A stretch of 37,103 nucleotides of DNA from a bacterium (GTDB lineage: Bacteria > Armatimonadota > Zipacnadia > Zipacnadales > UBA11051): NCBI GenBank assembly GCA_030604405.1, contig JAUVVY010000040.1:1-37103 (forward strand), read 5' to 3'. The position numbers were made by a program, and so were the translations under genes. Positions 1 to 7,541 of the stretch are shown here, one piece after another. Numbering within the stretch: position 1 is the stretch's first letter; each line of letters starts with the position of its first letter. The notes under the pieces are model-generated. The model saw only the letters and a program-made list of their open reading frames with translations, searched no databases and was not told the DNA's origin.

Positions 1-823
1 CTCTGTTCTCATAGACTTCGACAACGCGATTGGCGATGATGTTCATGATGCAGGTGCCCTCAGAGCAGATCAACTCGCCCCGGAAATCGCACACCGCAGC
101 CATGCTGTCTGACATTATCCAGCAGTTTTCGATGTGCGCCACTGCGCCATTGTCGTACTCCAGGATCGAATGGAAGAAGTCCGGGGTGTCGTAGCCCTCG
201 GCCTTCAGCACCGTCGAGCGCGAGACCGAATAGACGCGCTTGACCTCGGAATCGAACAGCCAGCGGGCGAGGTCGGCGGCATGGGCGGCCAAAAACCACG
301 CTACAGTGGACTGCCCGCCCCAACTGAGCATCTGCGTGGGCACAAACTTGGTGTCATTGAGCCGCAGAGTTATCATCAGCGGGTCGCCCAGCGCGCCCTC
401 GTCGAGCTTGGCCTTGATCTCTGTGAACGCGGGGTTCCAGCGGTTGTGGAAGTCAACCATCAGCGTGACGCCGCTCTCCTCGGCGGCCAGCATCATCTCC
501 TTGCACTCTTCCGCGGTCGTCGCCATCGGCTTTTCGACCAGAATGTGCTTGCCGGCATTGGCCGCGGCCACCACGATCTCCTTGTGCAGGAAGTCGGGCG
601 TCACTACGGATACCGCTTCGATGTCGTCGCGCGCCAGCAGCTCCTGATAGTCCGGCGTGGTGTCGGCGATGCCGTACTCTTCGGCCCGCTGCGCCAGGAG
701 TTCCTCGTTCTTGTCGCAGATGCAGACCAGCTCCACCAGCGGGTCGTAGGTGTAAGCCTTCAGATGGGTGTCACCCCACACGCCGGTTCCGATCAGTCCC
801 ACACGTAGTTTTTCATCGCACAT
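1..823 (-). CDS. Gfo/Idh/MocA family NAD(P)-dependent oxidoreductase (3' end beyond window)
   Basis: The protein starts at the ATG whose complement is 821-823 (MCDEKLRVGLIGTGVWGD) behind a GGAGG Shine-Dalgarno. It runs open to the window edge, so about 274 residues are visible and the C-terminus is missing. The glycine-rich Rossmann motif GLIGTGVWG lies at residues 9-17 and the family signature EKP (in ILVEKPMATT) near residue 108. The second domain, with HNRWNP followed by a beta-sheet region, is typical of the family. Known members oxidise or epimerise sugars, inositols and related polyols with a bound or exchangeable nicotinamide cofactor; the substrate cannot be told from sequence. It has its own promoter at 898-926 and is probably not co-transcribed with the upstream NTPase gene. 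Family assignment is firm; function within the family is open. Confidence 0.93.
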   Translation of the reverse strand, partial: MCDEKLRVGLIGTGVWGDTHLKAYTYDPLVELVCICDKNEELLAQRAEEYGIADTTPDYQELLARDDIEAVSVVTPDFLHKEIVVAAANAGKHILVEKPMATTAEECKEMMLAAEESGVTLMVDFHNRWNPAFTEIKAKLDEGALGDPLMITLRLNDTKFVPTQMLSWGGQSTVAWFLAAHAADLARWLFDSEVKRVYSVSRSTVLKAEGYDTPDFFHSILEYDNGAVAHIENCWIMSDSMAAVCDFRGELICSEGTCIMNIIANRVVEVYENR

Positions 824-846
824 TACGCGAGCCTCCTCCGATTATT

Positions 847-867
847 GCGCCGGCATCTCACCGGCGC
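847..867. other. GC-rich hairpin in the leader of the oxidoreductase gene
   Basis: GCGCCGG (847-853) pairs with CCGGCGC (861-867) across a 7 nt loop. It sits between the promoter and the ribosome binding site of the oxidoreductase gene, so it would form in the 5' leader. It could equally help end transcription from the NTPase gene upstream, but no T-tract follows it. Confidence 0.4.
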
Positions 868-897
868 CATTTGCGCCAAAATATCGGCAGCTAGGCG

Positions 898-926
898 ATT
901 ATAAGCCATGCCAAATGCCGAGTCAA
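898..926 (-). promoter_or_regulatory. sigma70-type promoter for the oxidoreductase gene
   Basis: On the minus strand TTGACT (926-921) and TATAAT (903-898) are separated by 17 nt. This is near consensus and lies about 75 nt upstream of the ATG at 823. Confidence 0.7.
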
Positions 927-1018
927 CGCGGGGCCGACCGTGCATTTCACCTCTAGAAACTGGCACTGCGTGTCGACCCAAGGAAGGGTGCTGCCACGCT
1001 CGCTTCAACCCAGACGCA

Positions 1019-3361
1019 TCAAGCCCGCCAATCTGGGTCTTTGCTTCTATCTACGTCTTCCAGGCCCTTACCTTCGAGTATGGTGCCTGTGAGGTTGGCT
1101 TTGTAGAAGTTGGCAGTTTCGATTTCACACGCGCCTTCTAACGATGCATCTGTCAAATCAGCTTCGGCAAAGTCTGCGTAATGGATCTTGGTTCCACGTA
1201 GGTTGGCTGCGCGCAGGTCGGCTCCGGTCAGGTCGGCTCGGTTCAGGTCGGCATCGCTCAGGTCGGCTCCGCTCAGGTTGGCTGCCGTCAGGTTGGCTCC
1301 AGGCGCCTCAGCTCCGCTCAGGTCGGCTTCGCTCAGGTCGGCTTCGCGCAGGACGATTCCCGGCAGGTGACCTCGCCTCAGGACAGCTTTGCCCAGGTCG
1401 GCTTCACTCAGGTTGGCTCCCCAGAGGCGGGCTCTGGTCAGGTTGGCTCCGCGCAGGACGGCTCGGCGCAGGTCGGCATCGTCCAAGTCGGCTCCGTGGA
1501 GGTCGGCTCGGCTCAGGTCGGCTCCGGTCACAACGGCTTGGCGCAGGTTGGCTCCGGTCAGGTCGGCGTCGCGCAGATCGGCCCCCATGAGGTTTGCTTG
1601 CGATAGATTTGCGGCGACGAGCACAACTTTGCGCAGATCGACCGAGAGCAGTCCTCCATCTCCACCAAAGGTGGCGGCGTTAAAGGCCACCTGTCCGAAC
1701 CCGCCCAAGTGTAAGTGTTGGGTCAAGTTGAGCTGGTGCAGGTCCACACCGGAAAGATCCAATAGCTGGTAGTCCGTCTCTGCACGTCGCCGGTTGAAAT
1801 ACATGATGTTGCTAGCGCGGAGAAGCTTCAGAGCTTCCTCTCGCGTCAGCGGGCCGTCTCCAGGTTCCTCAGTTTCTGGTGTCACCGTGACGGTCGTCGC
1901 GCGGGCATGCGCCTGTATCTGTTCCGGTGGGAACTCCAAGAGTTGTGTGTGCAGCAGGAGCTGGGCGACCTTTCTACGGGTTTCATCGTCACGCGCGCCA
2001 CTGGCAATGCGACCTGGCTGAGGTGGTGTCGGCTCCGGGGTATTGTCCTCAGTACCGGCGTCTTCTGCGTTTGCGCCGATGTCCACGTTCAGTTCGCGGC
2101 ATGCTTGCCGGTAGAGCAGATCTCGGTACTGGTCTGTGGAGTCAGCGACAAGACGGTTGTAAGTATCTTCGTCAAGAAAACGCAACACAAGCAAGGATAC
2201 CGTTATGAGGGGATTGAAGGGGGTTCCTGGTGTGTCTTTCAATTCTGCGCGCGTCATGTCCGAGCTTACGATGTAGGCATTGAGCAGGCGCTTCATCTCG
2301 CGCGGCTTTTGCTGCAAGTAAATGGTAGCGATGTCACACACTTTTTCTAGGCCCGGGAGTTCGAGTTTCTTGGGCTGCTGGTCGAACTTGAGATATTCCT
2401 CTGGGTCATGCGGTAGCAAATCTGCGATGGGCCGGCGTAGTTCATTAGGAAGGTTTTCTTCAGAGATCAGGCCCTGGACGAGGCCGTCCATTTCCCGTTG
2501 CGTTCCGGGGGGTATGGCGAACGGGACCTGAACGATTTTCTTTATGTACTCGTCACCCAGATCGGGACCGTAGGGATGCTCTTCAAGCTTCTCACCCCTG
2601 TGGCAATACTTTATCTCCACGCATCTTTGGATAATGGCACGGTTGAGACCAAGGACATAGACCATGCCGGGGAAACCGAGGAATACCTTGACGGCTTCTA
2701 ACACCGCCAGTGCCGGCTTGGGGAGACACCTGTCGAGATCGTCTATGAAAACCACAAATTTGTTCTGATACTCGTGCCCCGTTGGCTTAGCGAACTTACC
2801 GATCTCCTCCCTTAGCCTCTGATAAGCCTTTTCATATTCGGATGAGCCGGGCATTGTCTTACGTAGCTTCTCCCAGTACACGAAGGTCTTCTCTGGATCA
2901 TACTCGACGCTTGCCGATACTCCGGGCGTCTTGATCTCGGCACCAAAGGTGAAACCTCGCAGGACAGACAACAACCCACGACCGAGCGTACGGAGTGCAG
3001 CTTTCACCTTGTTGCCCAAGCCCCTGTCATGCCGCTTCACAGCCTCCGCTATCGTGTTTAGAAGGGGCAATATGAGTTCACTTTCGCGTTCGTAGCGCCA
3101 GGCTTCGAACCATACCGGGATAACCTTAGGTGACCTGGCAGTTTTGATGTGCTCTTCGAGCTTGCCCTCCACCATCTTCATCAGCGTGGTCTTGCCGGTG
3201 CCCCAGTCCCCGAAGATGCCGATGGTGAAGGGAGTGTCGCCGCCCAGGATGATGTTGGTGAGCACATCGGCATAGACTTCGAAACCGAGCTTGCCCTCCT
3301 TAACCGGCTCGTCGAGGAGTATCTTGACGAAGTCATCTTGGTTGGTCTCGTTATCCGCCAT
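1019..3361 (-). CDS. KAP family P-loop NTPase with C-terminal pentapeptide repeats
   Basis: A 780-residue protein starting at 3361 behind GGAGTG. The Walker A motif GDWGTGKTT is at residues 51-59, the KAP-typical WFEAWRYE at 84-91, and Walker B FVVFIDDLDRC at 202-212. Together these identify the KAP group of STAND-like ATPases. An acidic, Pro-rich linker (about 430-500) leads to some 190 residues (about 575-765) of A(D/N)LxxA pentapeptide repeats, which fold as a right-handed square beta-helix. No obvious pair of transmembrane helices interrupts the NTPase, unlike many KAP proteins, so it may be cytoplasmic. By eye the first two thirds are more AT-rich than the neighbours, and the gene stands alone between unrelated metabolic genes, which fits acquisition. 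Some KAP proteins act in phage exclusion; a defence role here is only an inference. Confidence 0.92.
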   Translation of the reverse strand: MADNETNQDDFVKILLDEPVKEGKLGFEVYADVLTNIILGGDTPFTIGIFGDWGTGKTTLMKMVEGKLEEHIKTARSPKVIPVWFEAWRYERESELILPLLNTIAEAVKRHDRGLGNKVKAALRTLGRGLLSVLRGFTFGAEIKTPGVSASVEYDPEKTFVYWEKLRKTMPGSSEYEKAYQRLREEIGKFAKPTGHEYQNKFVVFIDDLDRCLPKPALAVLEAVKVFLGFPGMVYVLGLNRAIIQRCVEIKYCHRGEKLEEHPYGPDLGDEYIKKIVQVPFAIPPGTQREMDGLVQGLISEENLPNELRRPIADLLPHDPEEYLKFDQQPKKLELPGLEKVCDIATIYLQQKPREMKRLLNAYIVSSDMTRAELKDTPGTPFNPLITVSLLVLRFLDEDTYNRLVADSTDQYRDLLYRQACRELNVDIGANAEDAGTEDNTPEPTPPQPGRIASGARDDETRRKVAQLLLHTQLLEFPPEQIQAHARATTVTVTPETEEPGDGPLTREEALKLLRASNIMYFNRRRAETDYQLLDLSGVDLHQLNLTQHLHLGGFGQVAFNAATFGGDGGLLSVDLRKVVLVAANLSQANLMGADLRDADLTGANLRQAVVTGADLSRADLHGADLDDADLRRAVLRGANLTRARLWGANLSEADLGKAVLRRGHLPGIVLREADLSEADLSGAEAPGANLTAANLSGADLSDADLNRADLTGADLRAANLRGTKIHYADFAEADLTDASLEGACEIETANFYKANLTGTILEGKGLEDVDRSKDPDWRA

Positions 3362-3594
3362 TGGTCACTCCTGGATGCAACTTCATTGGCGCTTTGATAT
3401 ATTATTGGACGAAGATGAACGTTCTCCTGCTCGAATGTGTGATAGGCTGAAGAAGAAAAAGGGGGAAGGATGAGGACTCGGGCAGGATGCCCGAGCCACG
3501 CGACAGGTGGTTGGCGTCGGGCTGGAAGGCGCACCCACGCGAGACGTGGAAGACATTGACCAACGACATCTCAAATATCTTGCCTGTGCAGAAT
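3362..3594. repeat. spacer with perfect GGA-loop hairpin (3477-3495)
   Basis: This 233 bp spacer separates the acyltransferase gene from the NTPase gene. CTCGGGCA (3477-3484) and TGCCCGAG (3488-3495) form a perfect 8 bp stem with loop GGA, followed by CCACG. The same core with different outer arms recurs at 33716-33734. A purine-rich run lies at 3451-3470. No T-tract makes it a convincing terminator. Confidence 0.6.
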
Positions 3595-4308
3595 CTATGC
3601 GGTCAGAATCGCTGGTGCCTCGGCAATGGCCTCGGCCAGCCTCGCGACAAAGCGGGCACCATCAGCCCCGTCAACCGAGCGGTGGTCCATCGTCAGCGAG
3701 AGCCAGACGGTACTACACACAACCACCTCGCCCGCGATAGCCATCGGTTGTGGAATGATGGAGCCGATTGCCAAGATGCCGGTCTGCGGCGGCGATATGA
3801 CGGCATCAAAGATGTCCATGCCGATCGGGCCGATGTTGGATATGGTGAAGCCCGCGCCCATCTGCAGAGTGGCACGCAGGCGCCCGCGCCGCGCCAGGTC
3901 CACTAACTCAGCGGTCTCGGCGGCTATCTCGGCCAGCGATTTGTTATCGGCATTGAGCACAGTCGGCAGCAGCACGCCCTCTTCAGTATCCACCGCAAAA
4001 CCGATGTTGATGTCCTGCAGCAGCTTGAGCCCTTCGGGTGAATGCCAGGCATTGAGCCGGGGGAAGTCCGGCAGCGTTGCGGCCACCAGCTTGATCAGTA
4101 TGTCGTTGTAGGTCGGGATCGGCTCGGTGCCGCTTTGTTTCAACTGGTTGCGAAACGTCACCATCCCGTCGGCAATTGCCATCTTCTGCACGCGGAACTG
4201 CGGCGCTTCATTGACGCTCTGCAGCGTACGGTCACCGATGGCCTTGCGGATCCTCGTGTGCGGTACGAGTTCGAATTCCTGCTCGTCAGGTCGCTTGCGT
4301 TTCGCCAT
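3595..4308 (-). CDS. stand-alone 2-oxoacid dehydrogenase E2-type acyltransferase catalytic domain
   Basis: The start chosen is the ATG at 4308 (MAKRKRPDEQEF), with AGGAGGAG 8 nt upstream, giving 237 residues. The whole protein matches only the trimer-forming catalytic domain of dihydrolipoamide acyltransferases: RIRKAIGDRTLQS near the N-terminus, GAGFTISNIGPIG at about 151-163 and the active-site motif HRSVDG, with H209 and D213. There is no lipoyl domain and no E1/E3-binding domain, and no E1 or E3 gene nearby. The same fold and HxxxDG motif serve chloramphenicol acetyltransferase, so a CoA-dependent acyl transfer to a small molecule is as likely as a role in an oxoacid dehydrogenase. It is the last gene of a probable operon with a deacylase and an MFS transporter (46 nt gap). 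Confidence 0.88.
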   Translation of the reverse strand: MAKRKRPDEQEFELVPHTRIRKAIGDRTLQSVNEAPQFRVQKMAIADGMVTFRNQLKQSGTEPIPTYNDILIKLVAATLPDFPRLNAWHSPEGLKLLQDINIGFAVDTEEGVLLPTVLNADNKSLAEIAAETAELVDLARRGRLRATLQMGAGFTISNIGPIGMDIFDAVISPPQTGILAIGSIIPQPMAIAGEVVVCSTVWLSLTMDHRSVDGADGARFVARLAEAIAEAPAILTA

Positions 4309-4329
4309 AGCACATTCTCCTCCTGAATC

Positions 4330-4342
4330 GGGGACTGTCCCC
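4330..4342. repeat. short palindrome, degenerate copy of the GGGGACAGTC repeat
   Basis: GGGGACTGTCCCC is a perfect 6 bp palindrome around a single T, followed by AATTT as in the larger copies at 9800-9887 and 21714-21803. It lies in the 45 bp between the deacylase stop codon and the acyltransferase start and partly adjoins the latter's ribosome binding site. Confidence 0.6.
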
Positions 4343-4353
4343 AATTTACCAAT

Positions 4354-5841
4354 TTACTTGCGCAGGGCATGGCCGTGGTTTTCGGGTGTGGTGTGGCCGT
4401 CTTTGACCGCGAACTTGCCATTCACGATGACGTGCGGGATGCCCTTGGGATACTGGTGCGGCTCGCTGAAGGTGGCGGTATCCTGGACGGTCGCCGGATC
4501 GAAGACCACCACATCGGCGACCAGGCCGTCCTGCAACAGGCCGCGGTCGCTGATGCCGAAATGCTCTGCGGTCATGCCGCTCATCTTATTCACGGCCTGC
4601 GGCAGGGTCACTACCTGTTCTTCGCGGCAATACCTGGCCAACATTCGCGGGAAGGTGCCGTAGCTGCGCGGGTGGGTGAACACAGTCTTGTCGGCTTCCT
4701 GGTGGCTGTCGGAGCCGACACAGACCAGGGGATGTGCCAGGATGCGCTTGATATTGTCCTCGGACATGGCCATGCCGATAGCCGAGATTTTGCCCATCTC
4801 TTCGAGTCGGACGCCGACCTCCAGCAGATCGCAGTCCCACTGCTCGGCGAGCTGTGCCGGCGTTTTGTTTTCGACTTCAGGCCGCGGCTCGCCCATCGAG
4901 CACAACAGCAGCGTCTCCGGCCCGCCGCGCTCGGCCCACATCTTGTCAAGCTCCTCGTAGATGACCTCCTCGACATCGGGGTCGTGGAGGTTCTCCCAGC
5001 TTCCCCGCTCCTGCTTTATCTGGTAGGCCACGCGCGGCAGGGCATTGGTGGAGCCGCCGGCCCACGCGCAATAGGTGTAGCGGTCGGCGCGCACGCTCAG
5101 GCCCCGGTCAAGCGCCCCTTCCATCAGTCCGAACACAGCGTCGAGCTTGTTCCAGTTGGGCGGGTTCATAGTCTTCAGGTGTGAGATCTGGATGCGTATG
5201 TCGGCATCTTGGGCCAGCTCGATGATCTCAGCGATGGCCTGGAGCAGATGCTTGCCCTCGGAGCGGATGTGGGAGGCGTACAAGCCGCCGCGCTCTGCGG
5301 CCGGCTGGGCGAATGCGAAAAGCTCGTCATTGATCGCATAATCACTCATGTATCCGGCAGTGACGCCGAATGCGCCTTCCTCCATGCCCTGGACTACCAG
5401 CTTCTGCAAATCTTTGAGCTGCCACGGGTCCAGGAACTGGGCCTGCTCATCACCGAGTAGCTTCCGCCGGATGGTGTTATGCCCTATCAGCATCGCGTAG
5501 TTCTGCTTCATGCCCAGGCGGTCAACCTTGTCCAGGTGCTCGCCGAACGGCCAGCCGGAGCTGCCGCAGTTGCCGGACACCACGGTGGTTATGCCCTGGC
5601 GCACCAGGTTGTCCTCGTGCATGATGTCGTCGTTGACATTGTTGTGGCAGTGGGTATGGGCATCAATGAAGCCGGGGCATACGACCATATTCGAGGCATC
5701 AATCTCCTGGGCGGCGGTGGCGTTTGCCAGCTCGCCGATTGCCTCGATTTTGCCATACTTGATGCCGACGTTGGCCAGATAGCCCTGCTCCCCGGTGCCG
5801 TCAACGACCGTACCGTTGTTGATGAGAATGTCGAAATCCAT
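4354..5841 (-). CDS. N-acyl-D-amino-acid deacylase (D-aminoacylase family amidohydrolase)
   Basis: The start is the ATG at 5841 (MDFDILINNGTVVDGTGEQG) with GGAGG 9 nt upstream, giving 495 residues. The N-terminal composite beta-sandwich leads into PGFIDAHTHCHN with the metal-binding H62-x-H64. The conserved NCG at 91-93 holds the cysteine that D-aminoacylases use as a metal bridge. Later come SHIRSEG, QISHLK and GSDSH, the remaining metal and substrate residues of this subtype. Family members hydrolyse N-acyl-D-amino acids to D-amino acids and a carboxylic acid; some act on D-Glu or D-Asp derivatives or on dihydropyrimidine-like rings. It follows the MFS gene by 126 nt on the same strand, suggesting uptake and then deacylation of an acylated D-amino acid or cell-wall fragment. 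Confidence 0.9.
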   Translation of the reverse strand: MDFDILINNGTVVDGTGEQGYLANVGIKYGKIEAIGELANATAAQEIDASNMVVCPGFIDAHTHCHNNVNDDIMHEDNLVRQGITTVVSGNCGSSGWPFGEHLDKVDRLGMKQNYAMLIGHNTIRRKLLGDEQAQFLDPWQLKDLQKLVVQGMEEGAFGVTAGYMSDYAINDELFAFAQPAAERGGLYASHIRSEGKHLLQAIAEIIELAQDADIRIQISHLKTMNPPNWNKLDAVFGLMEGALDRGLSVRADRYTYCAWAGGSTNALPRVAYQIKQERGSWENLHDPDVEEVIYEELDKMWAERGGPETLLLCSMGEPRPEVENKTPAQLAEQWDCDLLEVGVRLEEMGKISAIGMAMSEDNIKRILAHPLVCVGSDSHQEADKTVFTHPRSYGTFPRMLARYCREEQVVTLPQAVNKMSGMTAEHFGISDRGLLQDGLVADVVVFDPATVQDTATFSEPHQYPKGIPHVIVNGKFAVKDGHTTPENHGHALRK

Positions 5842-5967
5842 CTCTGTATCCTCCGTTATTGACTCTGCCAGCCGCATATCCGACAGCCAGCAACAAACTC
5901 CCGCTCTGCCACCGTCACAGGTGAGGGTATTCGCCGCAGGTCGGGCGGGCACCTTGCCGATTGTCCG

Positions 5968-7188
5968 CTAGTCCTCGACCTGGGGCTTTGGAATGCGGAT
6001 GAGCGAGGCCAACAGGCACATCAGTAGCGCGATGCCCGCCGCGCCGACGAAGACCCACTGATGCCCATAAGCCATCCACACCAGCCCGCCGACAGTCGGC
6101 ACCGACATGCCCATAACATGGTCGAAGCTGACCCCCATGCCGATGGTGGGAGGGATATGATCCGGGTCGGTGGCGATCTTGGACATGTAGGTCGAGCGGG
6201 CCATGGTAACTGAGAAAAGCAAGTGGTCCAGGATATAGCACGCGAAGGTGATCCATAGGCCGATGCCGACGATCCCCCAATGGTAGGCAAAGCCATAGAC
6301 CCCGCAGATGACAACTATTATCATCGAATCAACCATCAGCACGGCGCGCTCGCCGAAGCGATCGATCAGCTTGCCGACGGTGGGGATGAAGAAGAGGCTG
6401 CACAGCGACGAGATTATCCAGAGCTTGGCGAAGGTCGCCGGCGGCTGGCCGAAGATGCGCACCAGCACCCAGGGGGCGAAGGTGATGAAGATCTGCTTGC
6501 GTGCGCCGAAGAACAGTGACAGGACATAATACAGCCAGTAGCGGCGCCGCACTATCAGCCGCGGCCGCTGGGTCTGCACGCCGACGTTGCGGATGCGGAC
6601 AAATATTAGCCCGGCCATCAGAGCAAAAACTGCGCCACAACCGAAGGTGAGCCAGTAAGGCGGCACCTTGAAGCCGACGGTGGTGATCCAGACCGCGGCG
6701 GCGCCGAGTATCGCCCCGAACGCCCCGACCGTGCGTATCTGGCCGAGCTTTCTGCCCCGGGCGTTTTCCGGGGCCAGGCTCATGCCCACCGACTCTCGCA
6801 CCGGCATAATCAGATGGTTGCCGACGCTCCAGGCGAACATGAACACCATCATCAGCGGCCAGCTTGCGCCGTGGCTGTCAATGTAGCCGACGCCGCCCAG
6901 GCCGAACAGACCAACGCAGGTGCATAGCAGCGCAATCCCGCCGACACGGGTCTCCGGCAAAAACGCCAGAAAGCCGGCGAACACAGTGACCAGCAGGCCG
7001 GGCATCTCGCGGGGAAACTCCAACATGCCCCGGGTGCCGGCCGAGATGTGATAGGTGTCGTCCAGGAAGTTGTTGAAGGTGGTGTGAAATACGCCGCCTT
7101 GTGCGCCGGTAAAACCCAGGGCCAGCAGGAATAAGAGCACCTGGGGATTGACGGCGCGCAGCCGCTGGCGGATATCGGATAAGCTCAT
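5968..7188 (-). CDS. major facilitator superfamily transporter
   Basis: A 406-residue, very hydrophobic protein with about 12 predicted membrane helices in two halves and a basic loop (about 225-232, RPRLIVRRRYW) between them. RGRKLGQIRTVGAFGA resembles the MFS loop that follows helix 4. The N-terminus MSLSDIRQRLRAVNPQ starts at 7188 with a GAAGG-type ribosome binding site. The promoter at 7209-7238 predicts a leader of only about 14 nt. Substrate is unknown; position ahead of a D-aminoacylase gene suggests an acylated amino acid or peptide, but that rests on context alone. Confidence 0.88.
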   Translation of the reverse strand: MSLSDIRQRLRAVNPQVLLFLLALGFTGAQGGVFHTTFNNFLDDTYHISAGTRGMLEFPREMPGLLVTVFAGFLAFLPETRVGGIALLCTCVGLFGLGGVGYIDSHGASWPLMMVFMFAWSVGNHLIMPVRESVGMSLAPENARGRKLGQIRTVGAFGAILGAAAVWITTVGFKVPPYWLTFGCGAVFALMAGLIFVRIRNVGVQTQRPRLIVRRRYWLYYVLSLFFGARKQIFITFAPWVLVRIFGQPPATFAKLWIISSLCSLFFIPTVGKLIDRFGERAVLMVDSMIIVVICGVYGFAYHWGIVGIGLWITFACYILDHLLFSVTMARSTYMSKIATDPDHIPPTIGMGVSFDHVMGMSVPTVGGLVWMAYGHQWVFVGAAGIALLMCLLASLIRIPKPQVED

Positions 7189-7208
7189 GGGGTAACCTTC
7201 TCGCCGCC

Positions 7209-7238
7209 ATTATAGTCCCCGCTGCAATCGCCGGTCAA
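7209..7238 (-). promoter_or_regulatory. sigma70-type promoter for the MFS-deacylase-acyltransferase operon
   Basis: On the minus strand TTGACC (7238-7233), an 18 nt spacer and a perfect TATAAT (7214-7209). The expected start site near 7202 leaves a very short leader before the ATG at 7188. Confidence 0.72.
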
Positions 7239-7310
7239 TTCAGCAGCCAAGGGTGCGTAGGTGATCGGAGGTTGCCCGTCCAAGCCTCGACAGGCAGGGC
7301 AGCTTCGCTG

Positions 7311-7372
7311 GACAGGCGGGGACGCCTGGCCTCCTCTACGGTCTCCTGGAGGACAGGCATCTCTGCCTGTCC
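7311..7372. repeat. hairpin cluster in the divergent spacer 7239-7541
   Basis: The 300 bp spacer before the first methyltransferase gene carries stacked inverted repeats. CAGGCG (7313-7318) pairs with CGCCTG (7323-7328), and GGACAGGCA (7351-7359) pairs perfectly with TGCCTGTCC (7364-7372) over a 4 nt loop. Several more CAGGC and GCCTG pieces surround them. No gene or clear promoter is seen in the remainder up to the GGAGG site at 7530. Confidence 0.6.
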
Positions 7373-7541
7373 GTGCCTGTCGTCCAGGACGGCGCTGTGA
7401 GAAAATGCTCCGGCCACTTTTTCAGGAGATTCTGCGTAGGTGTAAGAAGCTGCAACGGAGAACTGTACATCGGAGACCCAAGGAGAGTGCGGCCCCGGCC
7501 TCAAGCGTCGGAACTGCGATCTCAAAAAGGAGGCAGGACAG

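Noticed and set aside
134-808. 224-codon plus-strand open frame at the window start
   Set aside because: Antisense to the clear Gfo/Idh/MocA gene.
1144-1590. Plus-strand open frame rich in Gly, Arg, Ser, Leu (RSGRLRSGWLPSGW)
   Set aside because: It is the antisense shadow of the pentapeptide repeats of the KAP NTPase; the periodicity comes from the A(D/N)LxxA codons.
1389-1772. Possible CRISPR-like periodic DNA over the KAP tail
   Set aside because: The 15 bp periodicity (CAGGTCGGCT) encodes pentapeptide repeats; no spacers of CRISPR size and no cas genes.
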